Origin: Streptomyces resistomycificus
Lineage (GTDB): Bacteria > Actinomycetota > Actinomycetes > Streptomycetales > Streptomycetaceae
Direction: 5' to 3'
NCBI RefSeq assembly: GCF_001514265.1
Contig: NZ_KQ948995.1
Coordinates: 1-64,000 of the forward strand
Length of the DNA stretch: 64,000 bases
The notes beneath the pieces are model-generated. The model ran no database searches and was not told the DNA's origin. It worked only from the letters and a program-made list of their open reading frames with translations. The translations under genes and the position numbers were made by a program. Each line of letters starts with the position of its first letter. Positions within the stretch are counted from its first letter, which is position 1. This document shows, piece after piece, positions 47,732 through 56,571 of this stretch.

Positions 47732-48391
47732 TTGTCCACGAAGAGCCCGAGCCGTCTCGGGCGCCGGTTGATCCAGCTGTACGTCGGGCTGGCACTGTAC
47801 GGGGCGAGTTCGGCGCTCCTCGTCGAGTCGGGGCTGGGCCTGGAGCCCTGGAACGTGCTCCACCAGGGCCTGGCCGAACTCACCGGCTTGTCGATCGGCG
47901 TGGTGTCGATCCTCGTGGGCGCGGCGGTGCTGCTCCTGTGGATCCCACTGCGCCAGCGCCCCGGGCTCGGCACGGTCTCCAACGTCTTCGTGGTCGGCGT
48001 CGCCATGGACGGCACGCTCGCCGCCCTCCCCGAGGCGCACACCCTCACCGTGCGGATCCCGCTCCTGCTCACCGGGATCCTCCTCAACGGTGTGGCCACC
48101 GGCCTCTACATCTCGGCCCGCTTGGGACCGGGGCCGCGGGACGGGCTGATGACCGGCCTGCACCAGCGCACGGGACGCTCGACCCGGCTGACGCGGACGG
48201 CTGTCGAGGTGGCGGTCGTGGTGACCGGCTTCGCGCTGGGCGGCACCATCGGCATCGGCACCCTGCTGTACGCGGTCTCGATCGGACCGCTCGCCCAGAT
48301 CTTCCTGCGCGTCTTCGCCCTCCCGTCGGCATCCGAAGGCAGCACGGTCGTTGCCGGCGGGCAACCGCGGCAGGCGATACTTCGACCGTGA
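47732..48391 (+). CDS. yczE: YczE/YyaS/YitT-family membrane protein
   Basis: A 219-residue integral membrane protein with five or six spans. Family signatures include GLGLEPWNVLHQGLA and LGPGPRDGLMTGL, two related glycine-proline loops. The TTG start is fixed by GGAGGA 5 bp upstream. Function is unknown, though association with PLP-dependent MocR regulators suggests transport or sensing of an amine or vitamin-like compound. The stop overlaps the next start (GTGA). Confidence 0.88.
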   Translation: MSTKSPSRLGRRLIQLYVGLALYGASSALLVESGLGLEPWNVLHQGLAELTGLSIGVVSILVGAAVLLLWIPLRQRPGLGTVSNVFVVGVAMDGTLAALPEAHTLTVRIPLLLTGILLNGVATGLYISARLGPGPRDGLMTGLHQRTGRSTRLTRTAVEVAVVVTGFALGGTIGIGTLLYAVSIGPLAQIFLRVFALPSASEGSTVVAGGQPRQAILRP

Positions 48392-49155
48392 CCCCGCGGA
48401 TACGCCACCCCTACCTCGACCATCCCGGTCCGATCGCCTTCGCCCACCGCGGTGGCGCCGCGGACGGCCTGGAGAACACCGCGCTGCAGTTCCGGCGCGC
48501 GGTCGAGGCGGGGTACCGATATCTGGAGACCGACGTCCACGCCACCGCGGACGGCAGGCTCGTCGCCTTCCACGACACGACCCTGGACCGGGTGACGGAC
48601 GGGGCCGGCCGGATAGCCGACCTGCCCTTGACGGAGGTGCGGCACGCACGCGTGGCGGGCAGGGAACCGGTACCCCTCTTCGAAGAGCTGCTGGAGGCCT
48701 TCCCCGAGGCGCGCTGGAACGTCGACGTGAAGGCGGAGCCGGCACTTCTGCCCCTCCTCGACCTGATCGAGCGCACCGACTCCTGGGACCGCGTCTGCGT
48801 CGGCTCGTTCTCCGAGGCCCGGCTGGTCCGCGCCCAGCGGCTGGCCGGGCCGCGCCTGGCGACGTCGTACGGCACCCGCGGGGTCCTCGGCCTGCGGCTG
48901 CGCTCCTGGGGCCTGCCGTCGGCGGTCCGCCGCTCCGCGGTCGCCGCGCAGGTGCCGGAGGTCCAGTCGGGCATCCAGGTGGTCGACCCCCGCTTCCTGC
49001 GCACCGCGCACGCGCTCGGGCTCCAGGTGCACGTGTGGACGGTGAACGAACCCGAGCGCATGCACCGGCTCCTGGACCTGGGAGTCGATGGCATCATGAC
49101 CGATCACATCGACACACTGCGCAAGGTCATGGAGGACCGGGGCATCTGGGTCTGA
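48388..49155 (+). CDS. glycerophosphodiester phosphodiesterase
   Basis: A 255-residue TIM-barrel GDPD. It has the catalytic HRGGAADGLENT (His, Glu), ETDVHATADGRLVAFHDTTL with the metal ligands and second His, and VDVKAEP, VHVWTVN and GVDGIMTDH. No signal peptide, so it hydrolyses glycerophosphodiesters in the cytoplasm to glycerol-3-phosphate and an alcohol. The GTG start is coupled to the YczE-like gene by a 4-bp overlap. Confidence 0.92.
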   Translation: MTPRIRHPYLDHPGPIAFAHRGGAADGLENTALQFRRAVEAGYRYLETDVHATADGRLVAFHDTTLDRVTDGAGRIADLPLTEVRHARVAGREPVPLFEELLEAFPEARWNVDVKAEPALLPLLDLIERTDSWDRVCVGSFSEARLVRAQRLAGPRLATSYGTRGVLGLRLRSWGLPSAVRRSAVAAQVPEVQSGIQVVDPRFLRTAHALGLQVHVWTVNEPERMHRLLDLGVDGIMTDHIDTLRKVMEDRGIWV

Positions 49156-49209
49156 CCCGTCCCGTTTCCAGCCCGCGCACGGCACCTTCACGGGGAAGCG
49201 AGGGCACGG

Positions 49210-50556
49210 GTGGGCACCGACACCGTGCGGGCGGGTTCGGCGGACGAGGCCGCCGAACGGCGGCGCGAACAGCGTGGCTGGTACTTCTACGACTGGGCCT
49301 GCTCCGTCTACTCGACGAGCGTGCTCACCGTGTTCCTCGGCCCCTATCTCACCTCGGTCGCCAAGTCCGCGGCGGACGCGGACGGCTTCGTGCACCCGCT
49401 GGGGATCCCGGTGCGGGCCGGTTCCTTCTTCGCGTACTCGGTGTCCCTGTCGGTGATCGCGGCCGTGCTGGTGATGCCCCTGGTGGGCGCGGCCGCCGAC
49501 CGCACCGGCCGCAAGAAGCCCCTGCTGGCGGCCGCCGCCTACACGGGGGCCGCGGCGACCACGGGCATGTTCTTCCTCGACGGCGACCGCTACCTGCTCG
49601 GCGGCGCCCTGCTGATCGTCGCCAACGCCGCCCAGTCGGTGGCGATGATGCTCTACAACTCCTACCTGCCGCAGATCGCCCCGCCCGAGGAACGCGACGC
49701 CGTCTCCTCCCGGGGCTGGGCCTTCGGCTACGCGGCGGGCGCCCTGGTCCTCGTCGCCAACCTGGTCCTCTACACCGCCCACGACTCCTTCGGGCTCTCC
49801 GAGAGCGCCGCGGTCCGCATCTGCCTGGCGTGTGCGGGTCTGTGGTGGGGCGCCTTCGCGCTCATCCCGCTGCGCCGGCTGCGTGACCGGCGCAACGAGA
49901 CGAGCAAGGCGACCGCCCCCGGAGTGCGGCAGCTCGCCGCGACCGTCCGCGACATGCGCCGCCACCCGCTGACCCTGGCCTTCCTGCTGGCGTACCTCGT
50001 CTACAACGACGGCATCCAGACCGTGATCTCGCAGGCGTCGGTCTACGGCTCCGAGGAGCTCGGTCTCGGGCAGTCCACGCTCATCGGGGCCGTGCTGCTG
50101 GTCCAGGTGCTCGCGGTGGCGGGAGCGCTGACGATGGGGCGGCTGGCCCGGATCTACGGCGCGAAGCGCACCATCCTCGGCTCCCTGGTCGCCTGGACGC
50201 TCACCCTGGGCGCCGGATACTTCCTGCCGGCCGGGGCACCCGTGTGGTTCTTCGTCCTGGCCGCCGGGATCGGACTCGTCCTCGGTGGCAGCCAGGCGTT
50301 GTCCCGGTCGCTGTTCTCCCACCTGGTGCCGCCGGGCAAGGAGGCCGAGTACTTCGCGGCGTACGAGATGAGCGACCGCGGCATGAGCTGGCTGGGCCCG
50401 CTGCTGTTCGGGATCACCTACCAGGTGACCGGAAGCTACCGGGACGCGATCATCTCGCTGGTCGCGTTCTTCGTCGTGGGATTCGTGCTGCTCGCGCGGG
50501 TGCCGGTGCGGCGGGCGATCGGCGACGCGGGCAATCCTGTTCCTGAGAGGATTTAG
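49210..50556 (+). CDS. MFS transporter, Atg22/UMF1-like
   Basis: A 448-residue, about twelve-span transporter. The opening GWYFYDWACSVYSTSVLTVF matches the Atg22-like / UMF1 branch of the MFS. The loop motif is VGAAADRTGRKKPLLA. Members export amino acids from vacuoles in fungi; bacterial substrates are unknown. The GTG start lies 54 bp after the phosphodiesterase gene, so it may share that transcript. rbpA follows behind its own promoter. Confidence 0.85.
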   Translation: MGTDTVRAGSADEAAERRREQRGWYFYDWACSVYSTSVLTVFLGPYLTSVAKSAADADGFVHPLGIPVRAGSFFAYSVSLSVIAAVLVMPLVGAAADRTGRKKPLLAAAAYTGAAATTGMFFLDGDRYLLGGALLIVANAAQSVAMMLYNSYLPQIAPPEERDAVSSRGWAFGYAAGALVLVANLVLYTAHDSFGLSESAAVRICLACAGLWWGAFALIPLRRLRDRRNETSKATAPGVRQLAATVRDMRRHPLTLAFLLAYLVYNDGIQTVISQASVYGSEELGLGQSTLIGAVLLVQVLAVAGALTMGRLARIYGAKRTILGSLVAWTLTLGAGYFLPAGAPVWFFVLAAGIGLVLGGSQALSRSLFSHLVPPGKEAEYFAAYEMSDRGMSWLGPLLFGITYQVTGSYRDAIISLVAFFVVGFVLLARVPVRRAIGDAGNPVPERI

Positions 50557-50737
50557 CGTTCGACACGAAAGCGCTGTAGTGTACGCGTTTGGCCTGCCAG
50601 GCGTACCGTTACTGCGCGTCAATGATGCCGAAACGCTGGGTGACATCTGCTAGCAGATGTGACAAACCGGGCGCTGGTGGGTACAACAAGGGGCGGCTAC
50701 GACGGCGACGCATGGCCCCGGAACGGGACACGGATCG
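50557..50737. promoter_or_regulatory. rbpA far-upstream region with palindromes
   Basis: GTACGC (50581-50586) and GCGTAC (50601-50606) form a loose hairpin that may end the MFS transcript. ACATCTGCTAGCAGATGT (50643-50660) is a perfect 18-bp palindrome, more AT-rich than its surroundings. It may be an operator or terminator. Confidence 0.5.
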
Positions 50738-50763
50738 GGAATCTTTACCGCCGACCGGACGTT
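50738..50763 (+). promoter_or_regulatory. SigR-type promoter of rbpA
   Basis: GGAAT (50738-50742), exactly 18 bp, then GTT (50761-50763). This is a perfect match to the Streptomyces sigma-R consensus GGAAT-N18-GTT, 62 bp before the rbpA ATG. SigR responds to thiol-oxidative stress. In S. coelicolor rbpA is a known SigR target. Confidence 0.9.
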
Positions 50764-50824
50764 GACCGGATGACGACGACAGCGACACCTGTCCTGTGGG
50801 CGACAAGCCCGGGAGGCACGATTC

Positions 50825-51199
50825 ATGAGTGAGCGAGCTCTTCGCGGCACGCGCCTCGTGGTGACCAGCTACGAGACGGACCGCGGCATCGACCTGGCCC
50901 CGCGCCAGGCCGTGGAGTACGCATGCGAGAAGGGACATCGCTTCGAGATGCCCTTCTCGGTCGAGGCGGAGATCCCGCCGGAGTGGGAGTGCAAGGTCTG
51001 CGGGGCCCAGGCACTCCTCGTTGACGGCGACGGCCCTGAAGAGAAGAAGGCCAAGCCCGCGCGTACGCATTGGGACATGTTGATGGAACGGCGCACCCGC
51101 GAGGAACTCGAAGAGGTCCTCGAGGAGCGTCTGGCTGTTCTGCGCTCCGGCGCGATGAACATCGCGGTCCATCCGCGAGACAGCCGGAAGTCGGCGTAG
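50825..51199 (+). CDS. rbpA: RNA polymerase-binding protein RbpA
   Basis: A 124-residue actinobacterial transcription factor that binds RNA polymerase and the principal sigma factor and stabilises open complexes. The zinc ligands match those known in S. coelicolor RbpA: C34 and H38 in ACEKGH, C56 and C59 in WECKVCG. The basic linker KPARTHWDML and the C-terminal sigma-interacting helix RRTREELEEVLEERL are complete. It is transcribed alone between a SigR-type promoter and a strong terminator. Confidence 0.97.
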   Translation: MSERALRGTRLVVTSYETDRGIDLAPRQAVEYACEKGHRFEMPFSVEAEIPPEWECKVCGAQALLVDGDGPEEKKAKPARTHWDMLMERRTREELEEVLEERLAVLRSGAMNIAVHPRDSRKSA

Positions 51200-51241
51200 T
51201 CCCTTCGGGGCCTGGGCGGACACACACCGCAAAGCGAGTAA

Positions 51242-51286
51242 CCGCGGGCGCCGTACGTGAGTTTCACGTACGGCGCCCGCGGTTTT
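51242..51286. terminator. strong bidirectional terminator between rbpA and fxsA
   Basis: Two perfect 19-bp arms (51242-51260 and 51264-51282) with a 3-nt loop, followed by TTTT on the rbpA strand. It is the clearest intrinsic terminator in the window. Confidence 0.97.
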
Positions 51287-51337
51287 CGTGTCCGGAGGTG
51301 GCTGCCCTTCGGACCAGGGCAGCCCCTGCCTCCCGGC

Positions 51338-51904
51338 TCAGCGCGTCAGCGGCGGCCGCGGGTCCTGCGGGGTGTCCCGGGGCTCATCCCTGATGACCTC
51401 GCCCTGGACCACCTTGCCGTCGGGGCGCTGCATCCGGGCCTGCTGGAAGGCGTCCCCCAGAGGGCTCTGGGCGGCCGCCTCGCGCAGCTTGCGGTCCACG
51501 GTCCGCTCCGCGTAGCGACCGAGGGCCTTCTGGACCGGCGGGATCAGCAGGAGCAGACCCACGGCGTCGGAGATCATGCCGGGGATCATCAGCAGCAGGC
51601 CGCCGAGCATCATCAGGCCGTTGCCACCGCCGTTGGACGAACCCGAGGGGGCCCCGCCGCGCTGCAGCGCCTCGTTCAGGTTCTGGAAGGCGCGCCGGCC
51701 CGCCCGCTTGATCACCACCGATCCGAGCACGAGGCCGGCGAGCAGCAGCAGGAGCACCACGACCACGTTCGTCGCTGAGGCGACCACGGTCAGCAGCCAG
51801 ATCTCCAGCACCAGCCAGGCGGCGACACCCAGCGGCAGAAAGGTGCGCAGCCGGGAGCGCCGGGGCCGGGCCGGGTACGTGGGGGTCGAAGCGCCAGTCG
51901 TCAT
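51338..51904 (-). CDS. fxsA: FxsA-family membrane protein
   Basis: A 188-residue membrane protein of the FxsA family, known in E. coli for suppressing phage F exclusion when overproduced. Hydrophobic spans lie at about residues 23-55 and 94-118. The family core LLLIPGMISDAVGLLLLIPP and VIKRAGRRAFQNL is present. The cytoplasmic tail is Gln/Arg/Pro-rich. It is likely co-oriented with ppm, which lies upstream, and is convergent with rbpA. Confidence 0.88.
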   Translation of the reverse strand: MTTGASTPTYPARPRRSRLRTFLPLGVAAWLVLEIWLLTVVASATNVVVVLLLLLAGLVLGSVVIKRAGRRAFQNLNEALQRGGAPSGSSNGGGNGLMMLGGLLLMIPGMISDAVGLLLLIPPVQKALGRYAERTVDRKLREAAAQSPLGDAFQQARMQRPDGKVVQGEVIRDEPRDTPQDPRPPLTR

Positions 51905-51976
51905 GCGTCCAGTGTGCCTGGGCGCGGCTCAGCAGGACATAAGCGGGTGATCAGCCGTGCCTGTGAGGCCGGGGAG

Positions 51977-52777
51977 CTACGGCCGTGAGGGCTTGCCCCG
52001 GCTCGCGATCCTGCCGACCCGCTCCCCCACGCCCCACGTCGTGACGCGCCACAGCGCCTCCACGAGGATGTCGCGGCTCATCTTGGAGTCGCCGTGCTCG
52101 CGCTCCACGAAGGTGATGGGCACCTCGACCACGTGGTAACCGGCCTTGACGGCGCGGCGGGCGAGGTCGACCTGGAAGCAGTACCCCTGGGAGGCGACCT
52201 CCTCCAGCCCGAGGCCTTCGAGGGTCTCGCGGCGGAACGCGCGGTAACCGCCGGTGATGTCCCGCAGCGGCAGGTCCAGGGCGACGCGGGAGTAGAGGCT
52301 GCCGCCCCGGGAGATGATCTCGCGGGACCTGGGCCAGTTCACGACCCGGCCGCCGGGCACCCAGCGGGAACCGAGGACCAGGTCGGCGCCCTTGAGGGCG
52401 GTCAGCAACCGGGGCAGTTCCTCGGGCTGGTGGGAGCCGTCGGCGTCCATCTCGACGAGGACGCCGTAGCCGTGTTCCAGGCCCCAGCGGAAGCCGGCGA
52501 GATAGGCGGCGCCGAGGCCCTCCTTGCCCTTGCGGTGCAGGACCTGGACGTGGTCGTCGTCGACCGCCAGTTCGTCGGCGAGCTTGCCGGTGCCGTCGGG
52601 GCTGTTGTCGTCGGCCACCAGCACGTGGGCGTCGGGGACGGCCTCGCGCACCCGGCCGACGATCGCCTTGATGTTCTCCGCCTCGTTGTAGGTCGGAATG
52701 ATCACCAACGTCGTGCCGAGCGGGCCGAACTGTCTCCCCCGGTCCTGTGCCGCGAGGGTCCCGTCGCCGTCGTTCAC
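51977..52777 (-). CDS. ppm: polyprenol monophosphomannose synthase
   Basis: A 266-residue GT2 enzyme that transfers mannose from GDP-mannose to polyprenyl phosphate. The start is the GTG reading MNDGDGTL, with AAGGGG before it. Catalytic features are VIIPTYNEAENI, VADDNSPDGTG, the DxD-like EMDADGSHQPEEL and DITGGYRAFRR. It is the catalytic domain alone, without the Lnt domain fused in mycobacteria. In S. coelicolor Ppm and the mannosyltransferase Pmt glycosylate surface proteins and are needed for phage phiC31 infection. Confidence 0.94.
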   Translation of the reverse strand: MNDGDGTLAAQDRGRQFGPLGTTLVIIPTYNEAENIKAIVGRVREAVPDAHVLVADDNSPDGTGKLADELAVDDDHVQVLHRKGKEGLGAAYLAGFRWGLEHGYGVLVEMDADGSHQPEELPRLLTALKGADLVLGSRWVPGGRVVNWPRSREIISRGGSLYSRVALDLPLRDITGGYRAFRRETLEGLGLEEVASQGYCFQVDLARRAVKAGYHVVEVPITFVEREHGDSKMSRDILVEALWRVTTWGVGERVGRIASRGKPSRP

Positions 52778-53334
52778 TGCTGCCCCTTCAAGTCCGTACG
52801 CAGAGGTCCACCATAGTGGCCGCTGCCTGCGATGACGTGACAGGACGTAAGTATGGTGGTGTCGTTTCCACAAAAACGGGGTATGAGTGCGCTCTTCGGG
52901 ACTGTGCGTATCGCGTACAGGGCTGAGCGTGCTGCGGATGGGGGCCCGGCGCTCTTCGGGCCGACCTGGGGCCCGCTGGCTGCGGGTCGACCTAAAGCCG
53001 TTGTCTACTGAGCGCCCGGGCCCCACCCGGGTCACACCTCCCCGACCGGCCTGAACGTTCCCTCGTCGTGGAGCGGACGCTGAGCCTGGCTCCCAGTGGC
53101 GGTGCCCCGGTGCGGCACACCGTCCCTGACCCAGCGGCGCGGCGGCGAGTGCGCGGACGTTCCCCGGTCGGGCGTCCGGGGGTGGACTCGGCCGAACCTA
53201 CCGGCCCGCTGCCGTCGGCTGTCAACAGTCGCTTGACCTGCGGGTCTTCCATCAAACCGCTGGTCAGGGCAGAGGATACGCAGGTCGCGCGACGGGGCGG
53301 CGCCGACCGATCGGCGGTGCGCCACCCCGGTAGA
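52778..53334. other. long intergenic region, no gene seen
   Basis: A 557-bp gap between two leftward genes. Open frames exist on both strands, but they lack ribosome sites and read as Arg/Gly/Pro-rich shadow translation. CCCGGG elements near 53012-53028 can pair locally. I see no tRNA, no clear operator and no relic that I can identify. Confidence 0.55.
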
Positions 53335-54936
53335 TCACTCGCCCGGCCGTACGAACACCGTCCGTCCACCCACGACGGTACGCAGGCAGACCGGCAGGTC
53401 ACGGCCCGGGGTCAGGTCGGGCAGCCCCGGGGTGCCGGAGCGGGGGTCGGTCGACCAGCGGGCGACCCGGTCGTCCGGAGCTTGGACCACGAGTTCGTCG
53501 GTGCGCCACACGGCGTAGTCCGCGGGTGCGCCCGGCACCAGGACGCCCGCGTCGTCCCGTCCGATAGCCCGCCAGCCGCCCCGGGTGTGCGCGGTGAACG
53601 CGGCGCGCACGGAGATGCGGTGCTCGGCGGTGTGGTGGAACGCCGCCGCCCGGAGCGTGCCCCACGGGTCGAGGGGCGTGACGGGACTGTCGGAGCCGAA
53701 GGCGAGCGGGACGCCGGCCCGCAGCAGGGCCGCGAAGGGGTTGAGGGTGCGGGCCCGCTCCACACCCAGGCGCTGGGCGTACATGCCGTCCTCGCCGCCC
53801 CACAGCGCGTCGAAGGCGGGCTGGACGGACGCGGTCAGGCCGAGCTCGGCGAAGGCAGCGACGGTTTCGGGGGTGAGCATCTCGACGTGCTCCACGCGGT
53901 GCCGGGCGGCCCGGACCCGGGCGAGGCCGAGCTTCTCCGCGGCGGCGCGCACGCCCTCGACGACGGCGCTCACGGCGGCGTCGCCGATCGCGTGGAAGCC
54001 CGCCTGGAGGCCGGCCTCGGTGCACGCGGTGACATGGTCGGCGACGGCGGCGGCGTCCAGGTAGGAGGTGCCGGTGTGGTCGGCGTCGCCGTAGGGCTGG
54101 TGCAGGCAGGCGGTGTGCGAGCCGAGGGCCCCGTCGACGAACAGGTCGCCGGCCGCGCCGGTCGCCCCCAGCGCGCGGGCCTTCTCGACGTCCTGCTCGG
54201 CCCAGTAGCCGACCACACGTGGGCCGGCCTCCGCGGACGCGAGTGCGAGCAGCCCGGTGAAGTCGTCCTCGGAGGAGATCTCCGGCCCTGCGCATTCGTG
54301 AACGGTTCCGATGCCCAGGGAGACGGCACGGGCGAGGGCGGCGCGCTGGGCCCCGGTGCGCTGCGCCGGGGTGACGGCGCCGAGCGCGGCGGCGCGCACG
54401 GCGTGGTGGGCGTCGGCGGTGAGCGGGGCGTCCGGGGCGTCGAGGCCGGGGGTGAGATCCAGCAGGGCGGTCGTGACGACGGCCGAGTGGACGTCGATCC
54501 GACTGAGGTAGAGGGGACGGTGACCGGTGGCCTCGTCGAGTTCGGCGCGTGTCGGGGGACGGCCGCCGGGCCAGCGGGCGGCGTCCCAGCCGTGGCCGAG
54601 CAGGACGCGGTCGTCCGGACGGGCCGCGGCGAAGTCCCGTACGCGGGTGAGTGCCGCGCCGAGGGAGGGGGCGTCGGACAGGTCGAGGCCGGTGAGGGCG
54701 AGGCCCGTGGACGTCGTGTGCACATGTGCGTCGGTGAACGCGGGGGTGACCAGGGCGCCGTCCAGGTCGATCACTTCGTCGACGCCGTCGGCGAAGGCGT
54801 CGGCCGCGCCCTCGGAGCCGACCCAGGCGACTTGTCCGCGCTCCACGACCATCGCCGTGGCGAACGGGTCGGCGGGGCTGTGGACCTCGCCGCGGCGCAG
54901 GAGGACGGTGCTCGGTTCGGCGGTGCGTTCACTCAT
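53335..54936 (-). CDS. YtcJ-type amidohydrolase
   Basis: A 533-residue metal-dependent amidohydrolase (amidohydro_3 group). The metal site opens with TPAFTDAHVHTTS (HxH). FHAIGDAAV, RHRVEHVEML and FGSDSPVTPLDPWG supply later ligands. It starts MSERTAEPS with no signal peptide, so it is cytoplasmic. The group includes N-substituted formamide deformylases, but the substrate is unknown. It lies 47 bp after the Lrp-type gene in the same direction and may share its transcript. Confidence 0.88.
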   Translation of the reverse strand: MSERTAEPSTVLLRRGEVHSPADPFATAMVVERGQVAWVGSEGAADAFADGVDEVIDLDGALVTPAFTDAHVHTTSTGLALTGLDLSDAPSLGAALTRVRDFAAARPDDRVLLGHGWDAARWPGGRPPTRAELDEATGHRPLYLSRIDVHSAVVTTALLDLTPGLDAPDAPLTADAHHAVRAAALGAVTPAQRTGAQRAALARAVSLGIGTVHECAGPEISSEDDFTGLLALASAEAGPRVVGYWAEQDVEKARALGATGAAGDLFVDGALGSHTACLHQPYGDADHTGTSYLDAAAVADHVTACTEAGLQAGFHAIGDAAVSAVVEGVRAAAEKLGLARVRAARHRVEHVEMLTPETVAAFAELGLTASVQPAFDALWGGEDGMYAQRLGVERARTLNPFAALLRAGVPLAFGSDSPVTPLDPWGTLRAAAFHHTAEHRISVRAAFTAHTRGGWRAIGRDDAGVLVPGAPADYAVWRTDELVVQAPDDRVARWSTDPRSGTPGLPDLTPGRDLPVCLRTVVGGRTVFVRPGE

Positions 54937-54983
54937 GAGGGACAGTTTCGCGCCTCGGGCACAGCGCCCGGCACGCAGGTCCG

Positions 54984-55424
54984 TCAGATCCGCGGCGGCC
55001 GCGCCTCGTACGGTGTGGAGAGCACCACCGTGGTCCGCGTCGACACCCCGGCCAGGGTCCTGAGCCGGGCCAGCAGTTCCTCCAGTTCGTGCGGGGTGGC
55101 CACCCGCACCTTGAGGATGTAGTTCTCGTCGCCGGCGACGCTGTGGCAGGCCTCGATCTCGGGGACGCCGGACAGGCGGTCCGCGATGTCGTCGGGGGCA
55201 CTGGGGTCGAACGGCTTCACCGAGATGAAGGCGGTCATGGGCAGCCCGATGGCCTCCGGGTCGACGACCGCCGCGTAGCCGCGGATGACGCCGCGCTGTT
55301 CCAGCCGCCGCACCCGCTGGTGCACGGCCGACGTGGACAGGCCGGTGGCCTTGCCCAGGTCTGTGTAGCTCATCCGCCCGTCCTTGACGAGCAACTGCAC
55401 GATTTGTCGGTCGAGCTCCTCCAT
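54984..55424 (-). CDS. Lrp/AsnC-family regulator
   Basis: A 146-residue feast/famine regulator. The N-terminal helix-turn-helix reads MSYTDLGKATGLSTSAVHQR. The RAM (amino-acid-binding) domain follows with VDPEAIGLPMTAFISV, VPEIEACHSVAGDENYILKV and TRTTVVLSTPYE. The likely effector is an amino acid. It sits just upstream of the amidohydrolase gene, a plausible target besides its own promoter. Confidence 0.93.
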   Translation of the reverse strand: MEELDRQIVQLLVKDGRMSYTDLGKATGLSTSAVHQRVRRLEQRGVIRGYAAVVDPEAIGLPMTAFISVKPFDPSAPDDIADRLSGVPEIEACHSVAGDENYILKVRVATPHELEELLARLRTLAGVSTRTTVVLSTPYEARPPRI

Positions 55425-55691
55425 GGCGCAAGAACCTACAGTGCGGCTGATCTCCTCCGATACCTGAGCGGCGCAGGTCATGCCCGGTTCGTGATGTGCC
55501 GGGAGCCGGCTGTGGGCCGTCCGGGGGACAAAACGACCGCGTCGGGCACCTGCGGATGGCATGTGACGAAGACCACACCCCCCGAACAGCCTCCGTGATG
55601 TTCTCGTGATTACCGCCGAGACGGGGCGGGAAGTGCTTGCTGTGGTCGAGGCCGCAGTGCCGATACGGCCCAGCCCGAGGGGGAGAACCCA

Positions 55692-56126
55692 ATGCAGAGT
55701 CTTAAGCGCCCTGGTCGTGCCGCACCCAAGCGGCCGCAGCTGGTTGTCGAGCCCGAGCCGGAGGGCGTCGAACCCGACGCTCTCGGCGACGAACCCGACG
55801 CCTACGACACCTTCGAGATGTACCGGGTGATCTGCCCGGACTGCGCGCAGCCCATCGCCCTGCTGGCGGACGAGGAGTTCCTGCCGGAGCACGCGCTGTG
55901 TGCCTCGCCGTGGAACCCGTTCGGCCTCACGGTCTGCGCCGGCACCGGCCGCAGCGCCTCCGAGGCCCGGTCGGCGGACGAGTCGGCCGAGCCCCAGGAG
56001 CAGGACATGGCCCTCCTGTTGACGCTCCCTCAGGGGCTCGACTGGCGGACGCAGCCGTTCTCGCACGTCGGCGGCCCGGGCTCGCGTCCCATCCGGGTGC
56101 CCGTCATGCGCCGCCAGGCCGCCTGA
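55692..56126 (+). CDS. conserved hypothetical protein with CxxC motif
   Basis: A 144-residue protein of unknown function. The first 40 residues are acidic and disordered after a basic start (MQSLKRPGRAAPKRP). The core has YRVICPDCAQPIALLADEEF and LCASPWNPFGLTVCAG, giving four cysteines that could bind zinc. The C-terminal part is TLPQGLDWRTQPFSHV. A purine-rich GAGGGGGAGAA lies before the ATG. It is divergent from the Lrp gene. Confidence 0.8.
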   Translation: MQSLKRPGRAAPKRPQLVVEPEPEGVEPDALGDEPDAYDTFEMYRVICPDCAQPIALLADEEFLPEHALCASPWNPFGLTVCAGTGRSASEARSADESAEPQEQDMALLLTLPQGLDWRTQPFSHVGGPGSRPIRVPVMRRQAA

Positions 56127-56310
56127 GCGGCCTCGCCTCCACTCCGTGACCGCGCCGCGCCACGGTCGGCAGACCGCCGTGGCGCGGTTCGGTGTGCCCG
56201 CGGGCGGACAAGACGTCGGGGCAGGCGGCCGTCCACGCCTCGGACGGCCGCGAACTCACTCCCGATTCCGGGAACGGGTGACCTGTCCGCCGACACCGCG
56301 TTTCCCCGGT

Positions 56311-56571
56311 ATGACCCCCACCTATTCGACGACCGGGCGTCAGCGTCGGGTGTTCGTCCCCGCACCGGTTCCGGCTCACGGAGAATCGGTTCCGCTCGCT
56401 CCGCCGCAGGTTCAGGACCCGCCCATCTACCGTGCCCTGATGCGCACCTGGGCCGACGGTGGCCGCACCCTGCCGGGGCGCCACGACCCGGAGTGGGTCC
56501 GGCTGGCGGCGCCCCAGGTGACGAAAGGCCAGTTCAGCGGGTCTCGGGACCCGCTAGGTGACGGGCGATGA
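56311..56571 (+). CDS. small conserved Streptomyces protein
   Basis: An 86-residue protein that I recall as a conserved Streptomyces family of unknown function. Conserved-looking blocks are VFVPAP, PPIYRALMRTWADGGRTLPG and RHDPEWVRLAAP, ending GQFSGSRDP. The ATG is internal to a longer frame whose 5' part reads as noncoding. The last 38 bp overlap, tail to tail, the end of the acyl-CoA dehydrogenase gene on the other strand. Confidence 0.7.
   Translation: MTPTYSTTGRQRRVFVPAPVPAHGESVPLAPPQVQDPPIYRALMRTWADGGRTLPGRHDPEWVRLAAPQVTKGQFSGSRDPLGDGR

Noticed and set aside
53068..55122. 684-codon + strand open frame
   Set aside because: Antisense to the amidohydrolase and Lrp genes and spilling into the empty gap. 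It has no domain or start signal.
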